A stretch of 64,000 bases of DNA from Arthrobacter agilis. GTDB lineage: Bacteria > Actinomycetota > Actinomycetes > Actinomycetales > Micrococcaceae. The stretch covers positions 124,001 through 188,000 of the forward strand of contig NZ_VHIM01000001.1 of NCBI RefSeq assembly GCF_006494655.1, in the 5' to 3' direction. The notes below the pieces were generated by a model. It saw nothing but the letters and a program-made list of their open reading frames with translations. It had not been told where the DNA came from and did no database searches. Below are positions 7,912 to 16,756 of the stretch, in pieces (position 1 is the stretch's first letter; each line of letters opens with the position of its first letter). A program made the translations under genes and the position numbers.

Positions 7912-9843
7912 TCAGTCCTCGCGGAGCAGGCGCCGCTGCATCTCGAGCTCCATGAGGTCGCGCTGCAGCTGGTTGTAGAGCGTCGGGTCCGCGGCCGGGT
8001 CCATGCGCTGGAGCTGCCCGAGCTTGTCCGCCTTCTGCTGCGTGATGCGCAGTTCCGTGAGGCGGTTGAGGATGTCCCGGCAGTAGAGCACCATGGCGTC
8101 GGCGTCCTTGGCGGGCAGCGGCCGGACGGCGAGTTCGCTGACGAGGGGGCGCAGGACATCGGGAACCCCCTCGCGTACCGACTCGACCCACCTGGACAGT
8201 TCCGTACCCGCGGCTCCCGCGGCGATGACGGCGGCATGCAGTGCCTCGTAGACCGAGGTGCTGAAGCGTGACGTGGAGAAGCTCTCCCACTGCGTAGCGG
8301 TCAGCAGCGTCGGCTGCTGCAGCACCACCTCGAGGGCCTCGCGTTCCATGCGGGCGATCGGATCCCGCGGGTCGGGTCGCTCGTAGAACGGCTCATCGCC
8401 GGCCGGTACTGCCTGGCCGGCCTGGGGTCCGCCCTGCCGCCCCTGCTCGGCCGAGGACTGTCCCGGCCGCCCGCCGGATGCCTGACCGCCGCCTGCCTCG
8501 CGCCGGGCAGCGGCGGACACCGCGCGCGCCACCTGGTCCTCTCCGACGTACTGCATCCCCAGCCAGCGCGACAGCTCCCGCGTGTACGTGGAGCGGAGGG
8601 ACACGTCGCGAATCTGCGCCACGATCGGCGCGGCATGGCGCAGCGCCTTGACCTGGCCCTCCCCCGAGGAGAGGTCGAACGAGTCGAAGGATGCCTTGAT
8701 CGCGAACTCGAACAGGGGACGGCGATCCTTGATGAGCGCCTGCACGGCGTCGTCACCCCGGGTCTGCCGCAGCTCGCACGGATCTGCGCCGGAGGCCTCG
8801 ACCGCCACGTAGGTCTGCGCGGTGAACCGCTGATCCTCCTCGAAGGCCCGGAGCGCGGCCTTCTGACCCGCGGCGTCGCCGTCGAACGTGAAGATCACCT
8901 CTCCGCCGGTGCCATCGTCGGAGAGGAGCCTGCGGGCTATCTTGATGTGGTCGGTACCGAACGCGGTGCCACAGGTCGCGACGGCGGTCCCGACGCCCGC
9001 AAGGTGGCACGCCATGACGTCGGTGTAGCCCTCCACGACGACGAGCTGCCGGTTCTTCGCGATCTCCTTCTTGGCGAGGTCGATCCCGTACAGCACCTGC
9101 GACTTCTTGTAGAGGGAGGTCTCGGGCGTGTTGAGGTACTTTGGCCCCTGGTCGTCCTCGTAGAGCTTCCGGGCACCGAAGCCCACGGTGTCTCCCGTGA
9201 TGTCGCGGATGGGCCAGATCAGGCGGCCGCGGAAGCGGTCGTAGAAGCGGCCTGGATTGCTCGACGACGCGCTGAACATACCGGTGAGCTTGAGCTCGTC
9301 GAGGGTGAAGCCGCGACCCGTCAGGTGGTTCAGCAGCGAGTCCCAGCCCTGGGGGGCGTAGCCCACGCCGAAATGGGCGGCGGCGTCGCGGTCGAACCCG
9401 CGTTCCTGCAGGAACTGGCGGGCGGTCCCTGCACCCTGGGTGAGGAGCTGGTCCCGGAAGAACTCGGCGGCGACCTTGTGCGCGTCCAGGAGCCGCCGGC
9501 GCTTGCCCACGTCCTCGCGGCGCGGCCCGGTGCCGCCGTCCTCGTAGTGAAGTTCGAAACCGATGCGGGCCGCGAGCTTCTCCACGGTCTCGCTGAAGGA
9601 GGTGTGGTCCTGCTTCTGCACGAAGGAGATGACGTCCCCGCCCTCGCCGCACCCGAAGCAGTGGTAGGACCCCATCTGCGGGCGGACGTGGAACGACGGC
9701 GAGCGCTCGTCGTGGAACGGGCAGAGCCCCTTCCACGAACCGATCCCCGCGGACTTCAGGGTCACGTACGCCTCGACGACCTCTTTGATGTCGGTCCGCT
9801 GGCGTACCTCATCGATGTCTTCGCGCTTGATGAGTCCGGCCAT
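7912..9843 (-). CDS. dnaG: DNA primase
   Basis: A 643-residue primase that synthesises RNA primers at the replication fork. The N-terminal CHC2 zinc ribbon has ligands C41, H44, C62 and C65 (CPFH and CFGC). The catalytic core follows, with a TOPRIM domain starting at VVVEGYTDVMA around residue 265 and the acidic TFDGDAAGQKA motif. The C-terminal 150 residues after a Gln/Gly-rich linker (about 455-480) are the DnaB-helicase-interacting region. Length fits the family. No Shine-Dalgarno precedes ATG 9843, but TAAACT ends eight bases upstream. dgt and dusB upstream form a common actinobacterial neighbourhood. Confidence 0.98.
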   Translation of the reverse strand: MAGLIKREDIDEVRQRTDIKEVVEAYVTLKSAGIGSWKGLCPFHDERSPSFHVRPQMGSYHCFGCGEGGDVISFVQKQDHTSFSETVEKLAARIGFELHYEDGGTGPRREDVGKRRRLLDAHKVAAEFFRDQLLTQGAGTARQFLQERGFDRDAAAHFGVGYAPQGWDSLLNHLTGRGFTLDELKLTGMFSASSSNPGRFYDRFRGRLIWPIRDITGDTVGFGARKLYEDDQGPKYLNTPETSLYKKSQVLYGIDLAKKEIAKNRQLVVVEGYTDVMACHLAGVGTAVATCGTAFGTDHIKIARRLLSDDGTGGEVIFTFDGDAAGQKAALRAFEEDQRFTAQTYVAVEASGADPCELRQTRGDDAVQALIKDRRPLFEFAIKASFDSFDLSSGEGQVKALRHAAPIVAQIRDVSLRSTYTRELSRWLGMQYVGEDQVARAVSAAARREAGGGQASGGRPGQSSAEQGRQGGPQAGQAVPAGDEPFYERPDPRDPIARMEREALEVVLQQPTLLTATQWESFSTSRFSTSVYEALHAAVIAAGAAGTELSRWVESVREGVPDVLRPLVSELAVRPLPAKDADAMVLYCRDILNRLTELRITQQKADKLGQLQRMDPAADPTLYNQLQRDLMELEMQRRLLRED

Positions 9844-9850
9844 GGGACCC

Positions 9851-9856
9851 AGTTTA
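9851..9856 (-). promoter_or_regulatory. -10 element TAAACT, possible leaderless start of dnaG
   Basis: TAAACT on the minus strand, seven bases before the dnaG ATG, fits TANNNT; the start has no ribosome-binding site. There is no visible -35. Confidence 0.3.
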
Positions 9857-9886
9857 TGCCCGCCCCACCGACAGTCGGCTCCGGCC

Positions 9887-11170
9887 CTACCAGAGCGAGG
9901 GGACGGGGCCGACGATCCGCTCGTGGAGGCCGAGCGCCGAGGCGTCCGTGAGGGAGGCCACCTGGTCGACGACTACGCGCAGGCGGGCGGCGTCGTCGTG
10001 GGCCTCGCGCCAGTCGGCGGCGAACATCGGCTCGAGGTAACGGTCGCCGTCGGCGTGGATCTGGGCCACGAGCGATGCGAGGATCTCGCGCTGCCGCTCG
10101 TACAGCGGCTGGCGGTGGTCCGTGGTCATGACGTAGGTCGTGGCCAGTCCCTTCATGACGGCGATCTCCATGACGGTCTCCTCGGGCACCACCATCTCGG
10201 CGTTGTAGCGCGTCAGGGGGTCCGGTCCGTAGATGGAGCGCGTGGACTGCATGGCGCTGAGGCAGAAGCGGCCGATCAGCTGGCTGGTCATGTTCTTCAG
10301 CGCGGCCATGGACCGCCGCGTCCCGTCCGCCTCACGCACCCAGACGGGCGTCCGCTCGAGCCGGGACAGCGCGGCGTCGACAGCGGCCGGATCGCTGCCC
10401 GGCAGGTACCACTGCTGCGTGTAGCCGACCACGCGGGCGCGGGCGTCCGCGCTGTCCATCCATTTCAGCTGCAGGTGTCCGGCGACGATCGCGTCCTCGA
10501 CGTCGTGTACCGAGTAAGAGATGTCGTCGGCGAGGTCCATCACCTGGGCCTCGATGCACGAGCGGCCCTCGGGCGCACCGTCCCGCAACCAGTCGAACAC
10601 CGGGCGGTCGTCGTCGTACGCGCCGAACTTGGTGGTGCGCCGGCCGCCCAGCACGGGCGCCGCTGCAGCCGTCCACGGGTACTTGCATGAGGCGTCGAGG
10701 CTCGCCCGGGTCAGGTTGAGCCCGGCCGGTCCGCCCTCGGCCTGCAGGACCTTCGGTTCCAGCCGCGTGAGGAGGCGCAGGGTCTGCGCGTTGCCCTCGA
10801 AACCGCCGATCCCGTGCGCGATGTCGTTGAGCGCCGATTCACCGTTGTGCCCGAAGGGCGGATGTCCGAGGTCGTGCGCCAGGCACGCGGTATCGACGAT
10901 GTCCGGATCGCACCCGAGGGTCCGGCCGAGTTCGCGGCCCACCTGCGCCACTTCGAGCGAGTGTGTCAGGCGGGTGCGGACGAAGTCGTCGGTGTCGGGG
11001 GCGACGACCTGCGTCTTCGCGCCCAGCCGGCGGAGCGCGGAGGAATGCAGCACGCGCGCCCGGTCCCGCTCGAAGTCGGTGCGGTGGGAGCTCTTCGGTG
11101 GCTCCTCGACCCAGCGCTCGGTGTCCGCGGCGGCGTAGCCGGTGGTGGCGGACAGTTCGGGGAGGCTCAT
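9887..11170 (-). CDS. dgt: Deoxyguanosinetriphosphate triphosphohydrolase
   Basis: A 427-residue HD-domain enzyme that hydrolyses dGTP (or other dNTPs) to the nucleoside and triphosphate, thereby tuning dNTP pools. The metal-binding HD motif is present: H70 (LTHSLEVAQ), then H99-D100 in HDLGHPPFGHNGE; a second Asp occurs in MDLADDISYSVHD. RDRARVLHSSALRRL near the N-terminus is a conserved part of the Dgt signature. Start ATG 11170 follows AAAGG. It is 43 bases upstream of dnaG and 63 bases downstream of dusB in the same direction, suggesting a shared transcript. Confidence 0.96.
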   Translation of the reverse strand: MSLPELSATTGYAAADTERWVEEPPKSSHRTDFERDRARVLHSSALRRLGAKTQVVAPDTDDFVRTRLTHSLEVAQVGRELGRTLGCDPDIVDTACLAHDLGHPPFGHNGESALNDIAHGIGGFEGNAQTLRLLTRLEPKVLQAEGGPAGLNLTRASLDASCKYPWTAAAAPVLGGRRTTKFGAYDDDRPVFDWLRDGAPEGRSCIEAQVMDLADDISYSVHDVEDAIVAGHLQLKWMDSADARARVVGYTQQWYLPGSDPAAVDAALSRLERTPVWVREADGTRRSMAALKNMTSQLIGRFCLSAMQSTRSIYGPDPLTRYNAEMVVPEETVMEIAVMKGLATTYVMTTDHRQPLYERQREILASLVAQIHADGDRYLEPMFAADWREAHDDAARLRVVVDQVASLTDASALGLHERIVGPVPSLW

Positions 11171-11233
11171 GGTGCCTTTCTAGCGCAGGGAAGCGGGGAT
11201 GTGCCCACGGGATCGGCGGGTGTGGAGGACCGG

Positions 11234-12577
11234 TCAGCCGCCGGAGACATCGACCTCGGCCGCGGCGATGTCCGCCTGCTGCGCCTCGTTGAGCACGCGT
11301 CCCTCGAGCCAGCGCTCGGGCAGGGCGGTCTTCTTGGGCGAACCGGCGCGGCCACGGGGACCCTCCGCGTCCTGGCCGGGGTACGGCGATTCCTTGTCCA
11401 GCTCGGCGAGGAGTCCGCGGAGCACCTCGAGCGTGGGCACGGTGGCCAGTCGTGCCCGCAGGTCCCCGCCCACCACATAGCCCTTGAAGTACCAGGCCAT
11501 GTGCTTGCGGATGTCGCGCAGGCCCATCATCTCGCTGCCGAAGGTCTCGACGAGGAGCTCTGCGTGCCGGTAGACGGTGTCGGCGACCTGCCCGAGGCCG
11601 GGACGATGGCGCGTGGCGCTGCCCTCGAAGGCGTTCATGAGGTCCCCAAAGAGCCACGGCCGCCCCTGGCAGCCACGACCGATCACGACGCCGTCGACGC
11701 CGGTCTGCTGCACCATGCGTACGGCGTCCTCGGCACTCCAGATGTCGCCGTTGCCGAGCACGGGGATGTCGGGCAGAGACTCACGGAGCTCGGCGATCGC
11801 ATTCCAGTCGGCCTGACCGGAGTAGAACTGCGACGCGGTCCGGCCGTGGAGGGCGATGGCGGCGACCCCGCTGTCGCGCGCGATCTTCCCCGCCTCGCGG
11901 AACGTCAGGTGGTCCTCGTCGATCCCCTTGCGCATCTTGATGGTCAGCGGCACGCCGCCCTTCGACGCTTCCCTGACCGCGGTCTGCACGATCCCGGTGA
12001 AGAGATCGAGCTTCCAGGGCAGGGCCGCTCCCCCGCCCTTGCGGGTGACCTTCGGGACGGGGCAGCCGAAGTTGAGGTCGATGTGGTCCGCCCGGTCCTC
12101 CTCGACCAGCAGGCGGATCGCCGCGCCCACCGTCGTCGGGTCCACGCCGTACAACTGAACCGATCGGACCCGCTCGTCGTCGTCGTGCGAGATGATGCGC
12201 ATGGACTCGGGGCTGCGCTCCACCAGGGCCCGCGACGTGACCATCTCGGAGACGTAGAGCCCGCCACCGTACTCGCGGCAGAGCCGGCGGAAGGCCTTGT
12301 TCGTGATGCCCGCCATCGGGGCGAGGATCACGGGGGTGTCGACCGTGATGTTCCCGAGCGTCAGGGGCGGGAGATCGAGTTTGAGGGCCGTGTCCGCCGT
12401 GGCGGGGACCGGATCTGTGGGGCCGGCGTCACCGGACGGGGCGGGGCGGGTCGAAACTGCAGTCACCCCTCCATTGTCGCAAGGGCCCGCAAATCCGTCC
12501 TCCTCCGGTCGGCCGGACCCGACGGCGGCCCTGCGCGCGCGCTTCGCAGCGGACTCCTTGCGCCAGCCGGCCGTCAT
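11234..12577 (-). CDS. dusB: tRNA-dihydrouridine synthase, DusB type
   Basis: A flavoenzyme (447 residues from ATG 12577) that reduces uridines in tRNA to dihydrouridine. It shows APMAGITNKAFRRL (FMN-binding strand 1), the catalytic cysteine C172 in NFGCPVPKV, KMRKGID, ALHGRTASQFYSG and GNGDIWSAEDA. The first 70 residues are a non-conserved extension. ATG 12577 overlaps the stop of the yibE/F gene as ATGA and follows AGGAG, which supports coupled translation. An in-frame GTG at 12466 sits directly beside GGAGG and is an alternative. A C-terminal region of about 110 residues is typical of the actinobacterial form. Confidence 0.95.
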   Translation of the reverse strand: MTAGWRKESAAKRARRAAVGSGRPEEDGFAGPCDNGGVTAVSTRPAPSGDAGPTDPVPATADTALKLDLPPLTLGNITVDTPVILAPMAGITNKAFRRLCREYGGGLYVSEMVTSRALVERSPESMRIISHDDDERVRSVQLYGVDPTTVGAAIRLLVEEDRADHIDLNFGCPVPKVTRKGGGAALPWKLDLFTGIVQTAVREASKGGVPLTIKMRKGIDEDHLTFREAGKIARDSGVAAIALHGRTASQFYSGQADWNAIAELRESLPDIPVLGNGDIWSAEDAVRMVQQTGVDGVVIGRGCQGRPWLFGDLMNAFEGSATRHRPGLGQVADTVYRHAELLVETFGSEMMGLRDIRKHMAWYFKGYVVGGDLRARLATVPTLEVLRGLLAELDKESPYPGQDAEGPRGRAGSPKKTALPERWLEGRVLNEAQQADIAAAEVDVSGG

Positions 12578-14061
12578 CTCTCCTGCCCGTCGATCCGCGG
12601 GGACGTCGGGGACGTCGGGGACATCGGGAGCGGACGCACCGGCGGGGCCGGTCGGGCGCGCAGCGTCCGGGGCTCCCCGAGGGCCACGAGCCGCTCGCCG
12701 GGCGCGAGGGTAGCTGGTCGTTCGGAGGCCAGGACGGCGGGGACGACGGGCATCGGGCCGGCGTCGGGGCCGTCGTCGTGCTGTGCCTCACCGCGACCGG
12801 GACCTCGGCCTCGGGAGACGGCGCCGGGACCCACCGCCTTGACCACGAGGACCGCGATCAGGGTGGTGAGCGGAATGGCCAGGACCAGGCCGATCGAGCC
12901 GACGAGTGTGCGCACCACCTCCTCCGCGAGCTCACCGCTCGTCAGCGTGTCGAGGAGCGCGCGGTCGTAGAGCGAGACGAGGATCAGGATCGGCAGGGCC
13001 GCGCCCGCGTAGGCGAAGGCGATGGTGTAGACGGTGGAGGCGATGTGGTCGCGGCCGATGCGCATCGCGGACGCGAACAACCGCCGGCCCGAGGTGTGGG
13101 GCGCGAGCTCGTACAGTTCCCAGACCGACGACGACTGCGTGATCGTGACGTCGTTCAGTACGCCCAGCCCCGAGATGATGAGGCCGCACAGGATGATCGA
13201 GGAGATGGAGAGCTGGTCCGAGGCGTTGACCAGGGCGTAGGCGTTCTCGTTCCCCACGCCCGTCAGATGGGCGGCGTCGGTGGCCCAGGCGGCGAGGAGT
13301 GCTGTGACGCCCAGCCCGAAGACGGTGCCCAGGAGCGCCGTCGACGTCCGCGCCGAGACGCCGTGGGCGAAGTAGAGCACGCCGTACATGATGGCGATGG
13401 ACCCCACGAGCCCCAGCAGCAGGGGCGGTGCGCCCTCGACGAGTCCGGGCAGGATGAACTGGGCGAGGATCACGAGCGCCCCCACGAGCCCGATGATGGC
13501 CCTGAGCCCCCGCCAGCGCGCGACGGCGATCACGACGACGGCGTAGACGGCAGCGAGCGCGACGATGGGGACGGAACGGACGAAGTCCACGAAGACGAAG
13601 GGCGCAGCGCCCCCCTGCATGACGGCGGACAGGTCGAGGTAGCGGATCCGGTCGCCGGCCTGCACGGCGTCGGTCTGCGCGAGCTCGGGCGTGACCTCCA
13701 CGGGGACGAGATCGCCGCCCTGCGCCGGACGCGTGTAGGCGATGGTGCAGGTCTGCGCCGGACCGCCGGCAGCCACGGTCGGCTGCGACGAGGGGCAATC
13801 GGCCTCGCCGACCTCCCGGACGGTGCCGACGTCGAACCTGACGCCCTCCGCCGTCGCATAGGGGTTCGCGACGGAGATCGACCCGCGGTCGCCGCTCGGC
13901 CACAGCAGCACCATGGCGATGAGGGTCACGACGCCGAGCGGTACCAGAATGATCGACAGGAGGACGGTGGCCCGGCGCCGCGTGGCAATCGTGGAAGCCG
14001 ACGGCTCCGAATCTCCGGTGGCGTTCGCGGAGGTCGTGGCGTGCAGGTGGCTGTGGCCCAC
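12574..14061 (-). CDS. YibE/F family membrane protein
   Basis: A 495-residue protein with an N-terminal transmembrane anchor (about 30-52), an extracytoplasmic domain to about 165 containing a Cys pair (C89, C107), and then seven or eight helices forming the YibE/F domain (VYAVVVIAVARWRGLRA, GLVEGAPPLLLGLVGSIAIM, SGLGVLNDVTITQSSSVWEL). The molecular function is undetermined; a transport role is usually suggested. The C-terminal cytoplasmic tail of about 80 residues is Pro/Arg-rich and ends in a 9-base tandem repeat giving SPTSPTSP. Start is GTG 14061 with AGGA upstream. It is coupled to dusB by a 4-base overlap. Confidence 0.88.
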   Translation of the reverse strand: MGHSHLHATTSANATGDSEPSASTIATRRRATVLLSIILVPLGVVTLIAMVLLWPSGDRGSISVANPYATAEGVRFDVGTVREVGEADCPSSQPTVAAGGPAQTCTIAYTRPAQGGDLVPVEVTPELAQTDAVQAGDRIRYLDLSAVMQGGAAPFVFVDFVRSVPIVALAAVYAVVVIAVARWRGLRAIIGLVGALVILAQFILPGLVEGAPPLLLGLVGSIAIMYGVLYFAHGVSARTSTALLGTVFGLGVTALLAAWATDAAHLTGVGNENAYALVNASDQLSISSIILCGLIISGLGVLNDVTITQSSSVWELYELAPHTSGRRLFASAMRIGRDHIASTVYTIAFAYAGAALPILILVSLYDRALLDTLTSGELAEEVVRTLVGSIGLVLAIPLTTLIAVLVVKAVGPGAVSRGRGPGRGEAQHDDGPDAGPMPVVPAVLASERPATLAPGERLVALGEPRTLRARPAPPVRPLPMSPTSPTSPRIDGQER

Positions 14062-14247
14062 GGTCGTCCTAGGGTCGGCGTGTCATCGGGTACGACGTCG
14101 GGTGCATCGATCGGTGTCGTCGGGCGTCGGTCGGTGTCGGTCGGTGTGGAACGGCGCCGGTCAGCATGGTGACGCGGCCCAGTCAGCGATTGTACGCAGG
14201 ATGGCAGCGAGGAACGGGAAGCCCTGCGGGGCGAGGAGAGGCAGGTC

Positions 14248-14982
14248 ATGGCAGCACAGGCACCAGTCCCGGCACGGGACCGGGAACCCGCGGTCCGGGT
14301 GGGCGGCGCGTCCGTGGGCGTCCGCGGCGTGGCCCTCGTCCTGCACGGCGGGCGGGCGGACAGTGTCGAACCCGCGCGGCCCCTGCACCTGAGCCCCCTG
14401 CGCATGCGGCCCTTCGCGGCCAGGCTCACCGCCGGCGGTGGGGGCGAAGGGCTCGCGGTGTGGAGCCTCCTCAACCGGGTGCGCGGCTGGAACGGAGCGG
14501 ACAGGTCAGCGCTGCAGGACGCACGCTGGGCCCTCGACCGCATCAGCACCCAACATCCGACGCTTCCGGTCTACCTCCTGGGCCACTCGATGGGCGGGCT
14601 CACCGCACTGCTCGCCGCAGACCACCCGCGGATCCGCGCCGTCGCGGCCCTCGCCCCCTGGCTCGAGCCCTCCAGCCCCGTGGAGTCCGTTCGCGGGCGG
14701 AGCATCCTGATCATGCACGGCGACACCGATCGTTGGACCAGCCCGACGTCGTCGCTCTCGTTCGCGCGGCGCGCGCAGGGCGTCGCCACGGACGTGCACT
14801 ACGTCCGGATGCTCGGCGCCGGCCACTTCATGCTCCGCTCCGTGCCCGTCTGGCATCGCCTGAGCACGTCCTTCCTGCTGCGCCACTTCGCCGAGGACAC
14901 GGGCGCCGCCGTCGACCCGCGGGCTCTCGCGCCGTCGGACGCGCTCTACAGCGCGCACGATCCGCTCGGCATCACCGCCTGA
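14248..14982 (+). CDS. Alpha/beta hydrolase
   Basis: A 244-residue single-domain alpha/beta hydrolase. The oxyanion strand reads ALVLHGGRADS (about 29-39), the nucleophile elbow is GHSMGG with Ser114, the acid is Asp in HGDTDRW (159-161), and His193 in GAGHFML completes the triad. It has no signal peptide, so it is cytoplasmic. The substrate cannot be deduced. ATG 14248 follows GAGGAGAGG. It is the first of three consecutive plus-strand genes, with about 100 bases to the DUF1295 gene. Confidence 0.88.
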   Translation: MAAQAPVPARDREPAVRVGGASVGVRGVALVLHGGRADSVEPARPLHLSPLRMRPFAARLTAGGGGEGLAVWSLLNRVRGWNGADRSALQDARWALDRISTQHPTLPVYLLGHSMGGLTALLAADHPRIRAVAALAPWLEPSSPVESVRGRSILIMHGDTDRWTSPTSSLSFARRAQGVATDVHYVRMLGAGHFMLRSVPVWHRLSTSFLLRHFAEDTGAAVDPRALAPSDALYSAHDPLGITA

Positions 14983-15083
14983 GTGCGGGAACCGTCGCCG
15001 CAGGCGCTCCCGATGAGGCCGCCGGCTCACCTGTCCCGTCATCACCCGCGCTCCGCTTCCGTCCGACCCCACCGAAGGTGCCC

Positions 15084-15893
15084 ATGACCGACTTCCCGCT
15101 TCCCTCGTTCCTCACCGGCCTCGGGCTGTCGATCATCGCGGTCTCCGTGCTGATGGCTGTGACCTTCGCCGTCGCCACGGCGCAGAAGCGGCACTCGGTC
15201 ATCGACGTCGCGTGGGGACTCGGTTTCGTCGTGGTCGCCGTGATCACCTTCCTCGCCTCCAGCGGGGCGGGCGATGGCGGCCGTCGCGTCCTTGTGCTGG
15301 TCCTGGTCGCGGCCTGGGGGCTCCGGCTCGCGGGCTTCATCGGCTGGCGGTCCCGGGGTGGCGAGGAGGACCCGCGCTATGCGGAGATGCTCGCGGACCC
15401 CCGCGGGTCGGCGGCCGTCCTCGCCCTCCGCAGGGTCTACCTTCCGCAGGCCGGCGTGATGCTCTTCGTCTCGCTCCCCATCCAGGTCGCGATGTTCAGC
15501 ACCGCCCCGCTCGGACCGCTGGCCTGGGCAGGAGCTGTGGTGTGGGCCGTCGGACTGTTCTTCGAGAGCGTCGGCGACCAGCAACTCGCCTCCTTCAAGA
15601 ACGATCCCGCCCGGCGCGGGACGGTCCTGGACACGGGGCTGTGGCGGTATACGCGCCATCCCAACTATTTCGGCGACGCCATGGTCTGGACGGGCCTCTT
15701 CCTCGTCGCGGCCGACTCCTGGCCGGGGGTTCTGACCGTCTTGTCCCCCGCCCTGATGTACTGGGCCCTCGCCAATAGGACCGGGAAACCGCTGACGGAG
15801 AGGCGGATGTCCGACCGGCCGGGGTACAAAGAGTACATCGAGAGCACGAGCGGGTTCTTCCCGCTGCCGCCGAGAGCAGGAAGAGGGATCTGA
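15084..15893 (+). CDS. DUF1295 membrane protein (steroid 5-alpha-reductase-like)
   Basis: A 269-residue protein with about seven membrane helices. The C-terminal half carries GLWRYTRHPNYFGDAMVWTG and a terminal YKEYIESTSGFFP segment, the DUF1295 / 3-oxo-5-alpha-steroid-4-dehydrogenase-like signature related to isoprenylcysteine methyltransferase folds; HSVIDVAWGLGFV near residue 35 is also typical. It probably acts on a lipid substrate, but no reaction is established. ATG 15084 with GAAGGTG upstream is preferred over the far longer open frame, which is shadow sequence of the hydrolase gene. Its stop lies two bases before the acyltransferase start. Confidence 0.9.
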   Translation: MTDFPLPSFLTGLGLSIIAVSVLMAVTFAVATAQKRHSVIDVAWGLGFVVVAVITFLASSGAGDGGRRVLVLVLVAAWGLRLAGFIGWRSRGGEEDPRYAEMLADPRGSAAVLALRRVYLPQAGVMLFVSLPIQVAMFSTAPLGPLAWAGAVVWAVGLFFESVGDQQLASFKNDPARRGTVLDTGLWRYTRHPNYFGDAMVWTGLFLVAADSWPGVLTVLSPALMYWALANRTGKPLTERRMSDRPGYKEYIESTSGFFPLPPRAGRGI

Positions 15894-15895
15894 GC

Positions 15896-16711
15896 ATGGG
15901 ATGGAAGCCGCGGCAGAGCGACCGCATGTACCGTTCGGTGGTGTACGCCGGCAAGGCGGTCTTCGCCGCGCTCCGCCTGCCCGTGACGGTCACCGGCACG
16001 GAGAACCTGCCGGCCTCGGATCCACTGAACGGGCGCTCACGTCGAGCTGTGTCCGGCCACGGCGCCGTCGTCGCGATCACCCACTTCGGCTATCTCGATT
16101 TCGCCTTCGCCGAGCTGGTCCTGTGGAACCACGCGCGCATCCAGGCCCGGTACATGATCTCGAAACGCGCTGCGGAGCACTGGTTCGTGAGTCCCTTCGT
16201 CCACGGGCTCGGCCACGTCATCACCGATCGGTCCGCCGGAGCGGAGGCCTACGACGACGCCCTCGAGAAGCTGCGGGCCGGCGAGTACGTCGCGATCCTG
16301 CCGGAGGCGGGCGTGTCGCGGAGTTACACGGTCCGGGCACTCAAGACCGGGGCGGTGCGGCTCGCCGCGGAGGCCGGAGTCCCCGTGATCCCCATCAGCG
16401 TCTGGGGCGCCCACCGCCTCCTGACCCGGGGGCAAGGGTTCTCCGTCAGGCGCGCCTGGAAGTCACCCGTCCGGCTGCACATCGGCCCCGCCATCCAGCC
16501 CGGACAGGGGCTCGACGTGACCGAGGAGACCGAGAGGCTGCGGCGGGAACTGCAGCAGGGCATCGAGGAGTGCATCGCCGACTTCCCCGTGGCGCCGGCC
16601 GCGGGTGCCTGGTGGATGCCGGCGCACCTGGGTGGCGGGGCCATGACGGAGGCGGAGCGTGACGCGGCGGACGTCGCCGACAAGAAGGCCGGACGGCACA
16701 GCCGGGGCTGA
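15896..16711 (+). CDS. Lysophospholipid acyltransferase family protein (PlsC-like)
   Basis: A 271-residue PlsC-fold acyltransferase. Motif I HX4D is H63-F-G-Y-L-D68 in ITHFGYLDF; the acceptor region shows PEAGVSRSYTVRALKTGAVR and then GVPVIPISVWGAH (motif IV). It would acylate a lysophospholipid or another glycolipid at the membrane. Compared with usual members, there is a small Ser/Arg-rich insertion (about 40-55) before motif I. It begins two bases after the DUF1295 gene, so the pair is translationally linked; lipid modification by both would make sense, but that is inference. Confidence 0.88.
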   Translation: MGWKPRQSDRMYRSVVYAGKAVFAALRLPVTVTGTENLPASDPLNGRSRRAVSGHGAVVAITHFGYLDFAFAELVLWNHARIQARYMISKRAAEHWFVSPFVHGLGHVITDRSAGAEAYDDALEKLRAGEYVAILPEAGVSRSYTVRALKTGAVRLAAEAGVPVIPISVWGAHRLLTRGQGFSVRRAWKSPVRLHIGPAIQPGQGLDVTEETERLRRELQQGIEECIADFPVAPAAGAWWMPAHLGGGAMTEAERDAADVADKKAGRHSRG

Positions 16712-16756
16712 GGCCGCCGCCGGGCCGTCCCGGGCACGGCCCTCCCCTGCCCGGTG

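Noticed and set aside
8635-9951. Long plus-strand frames opposite dnaG, dgt, hut and other genes
   Set aside because: They mirror codon bias of the real genes on the minus strand, lack ribosome-binding sites and have no recognisable domains.
14070-14160. Repeat array of CGGTCGGTGT units as a possible regulatory element
   Set aside because: Short, degenerate and without symmetry; looks like ordinary low-complexity GC-rich spacer before the hydrolase gene.
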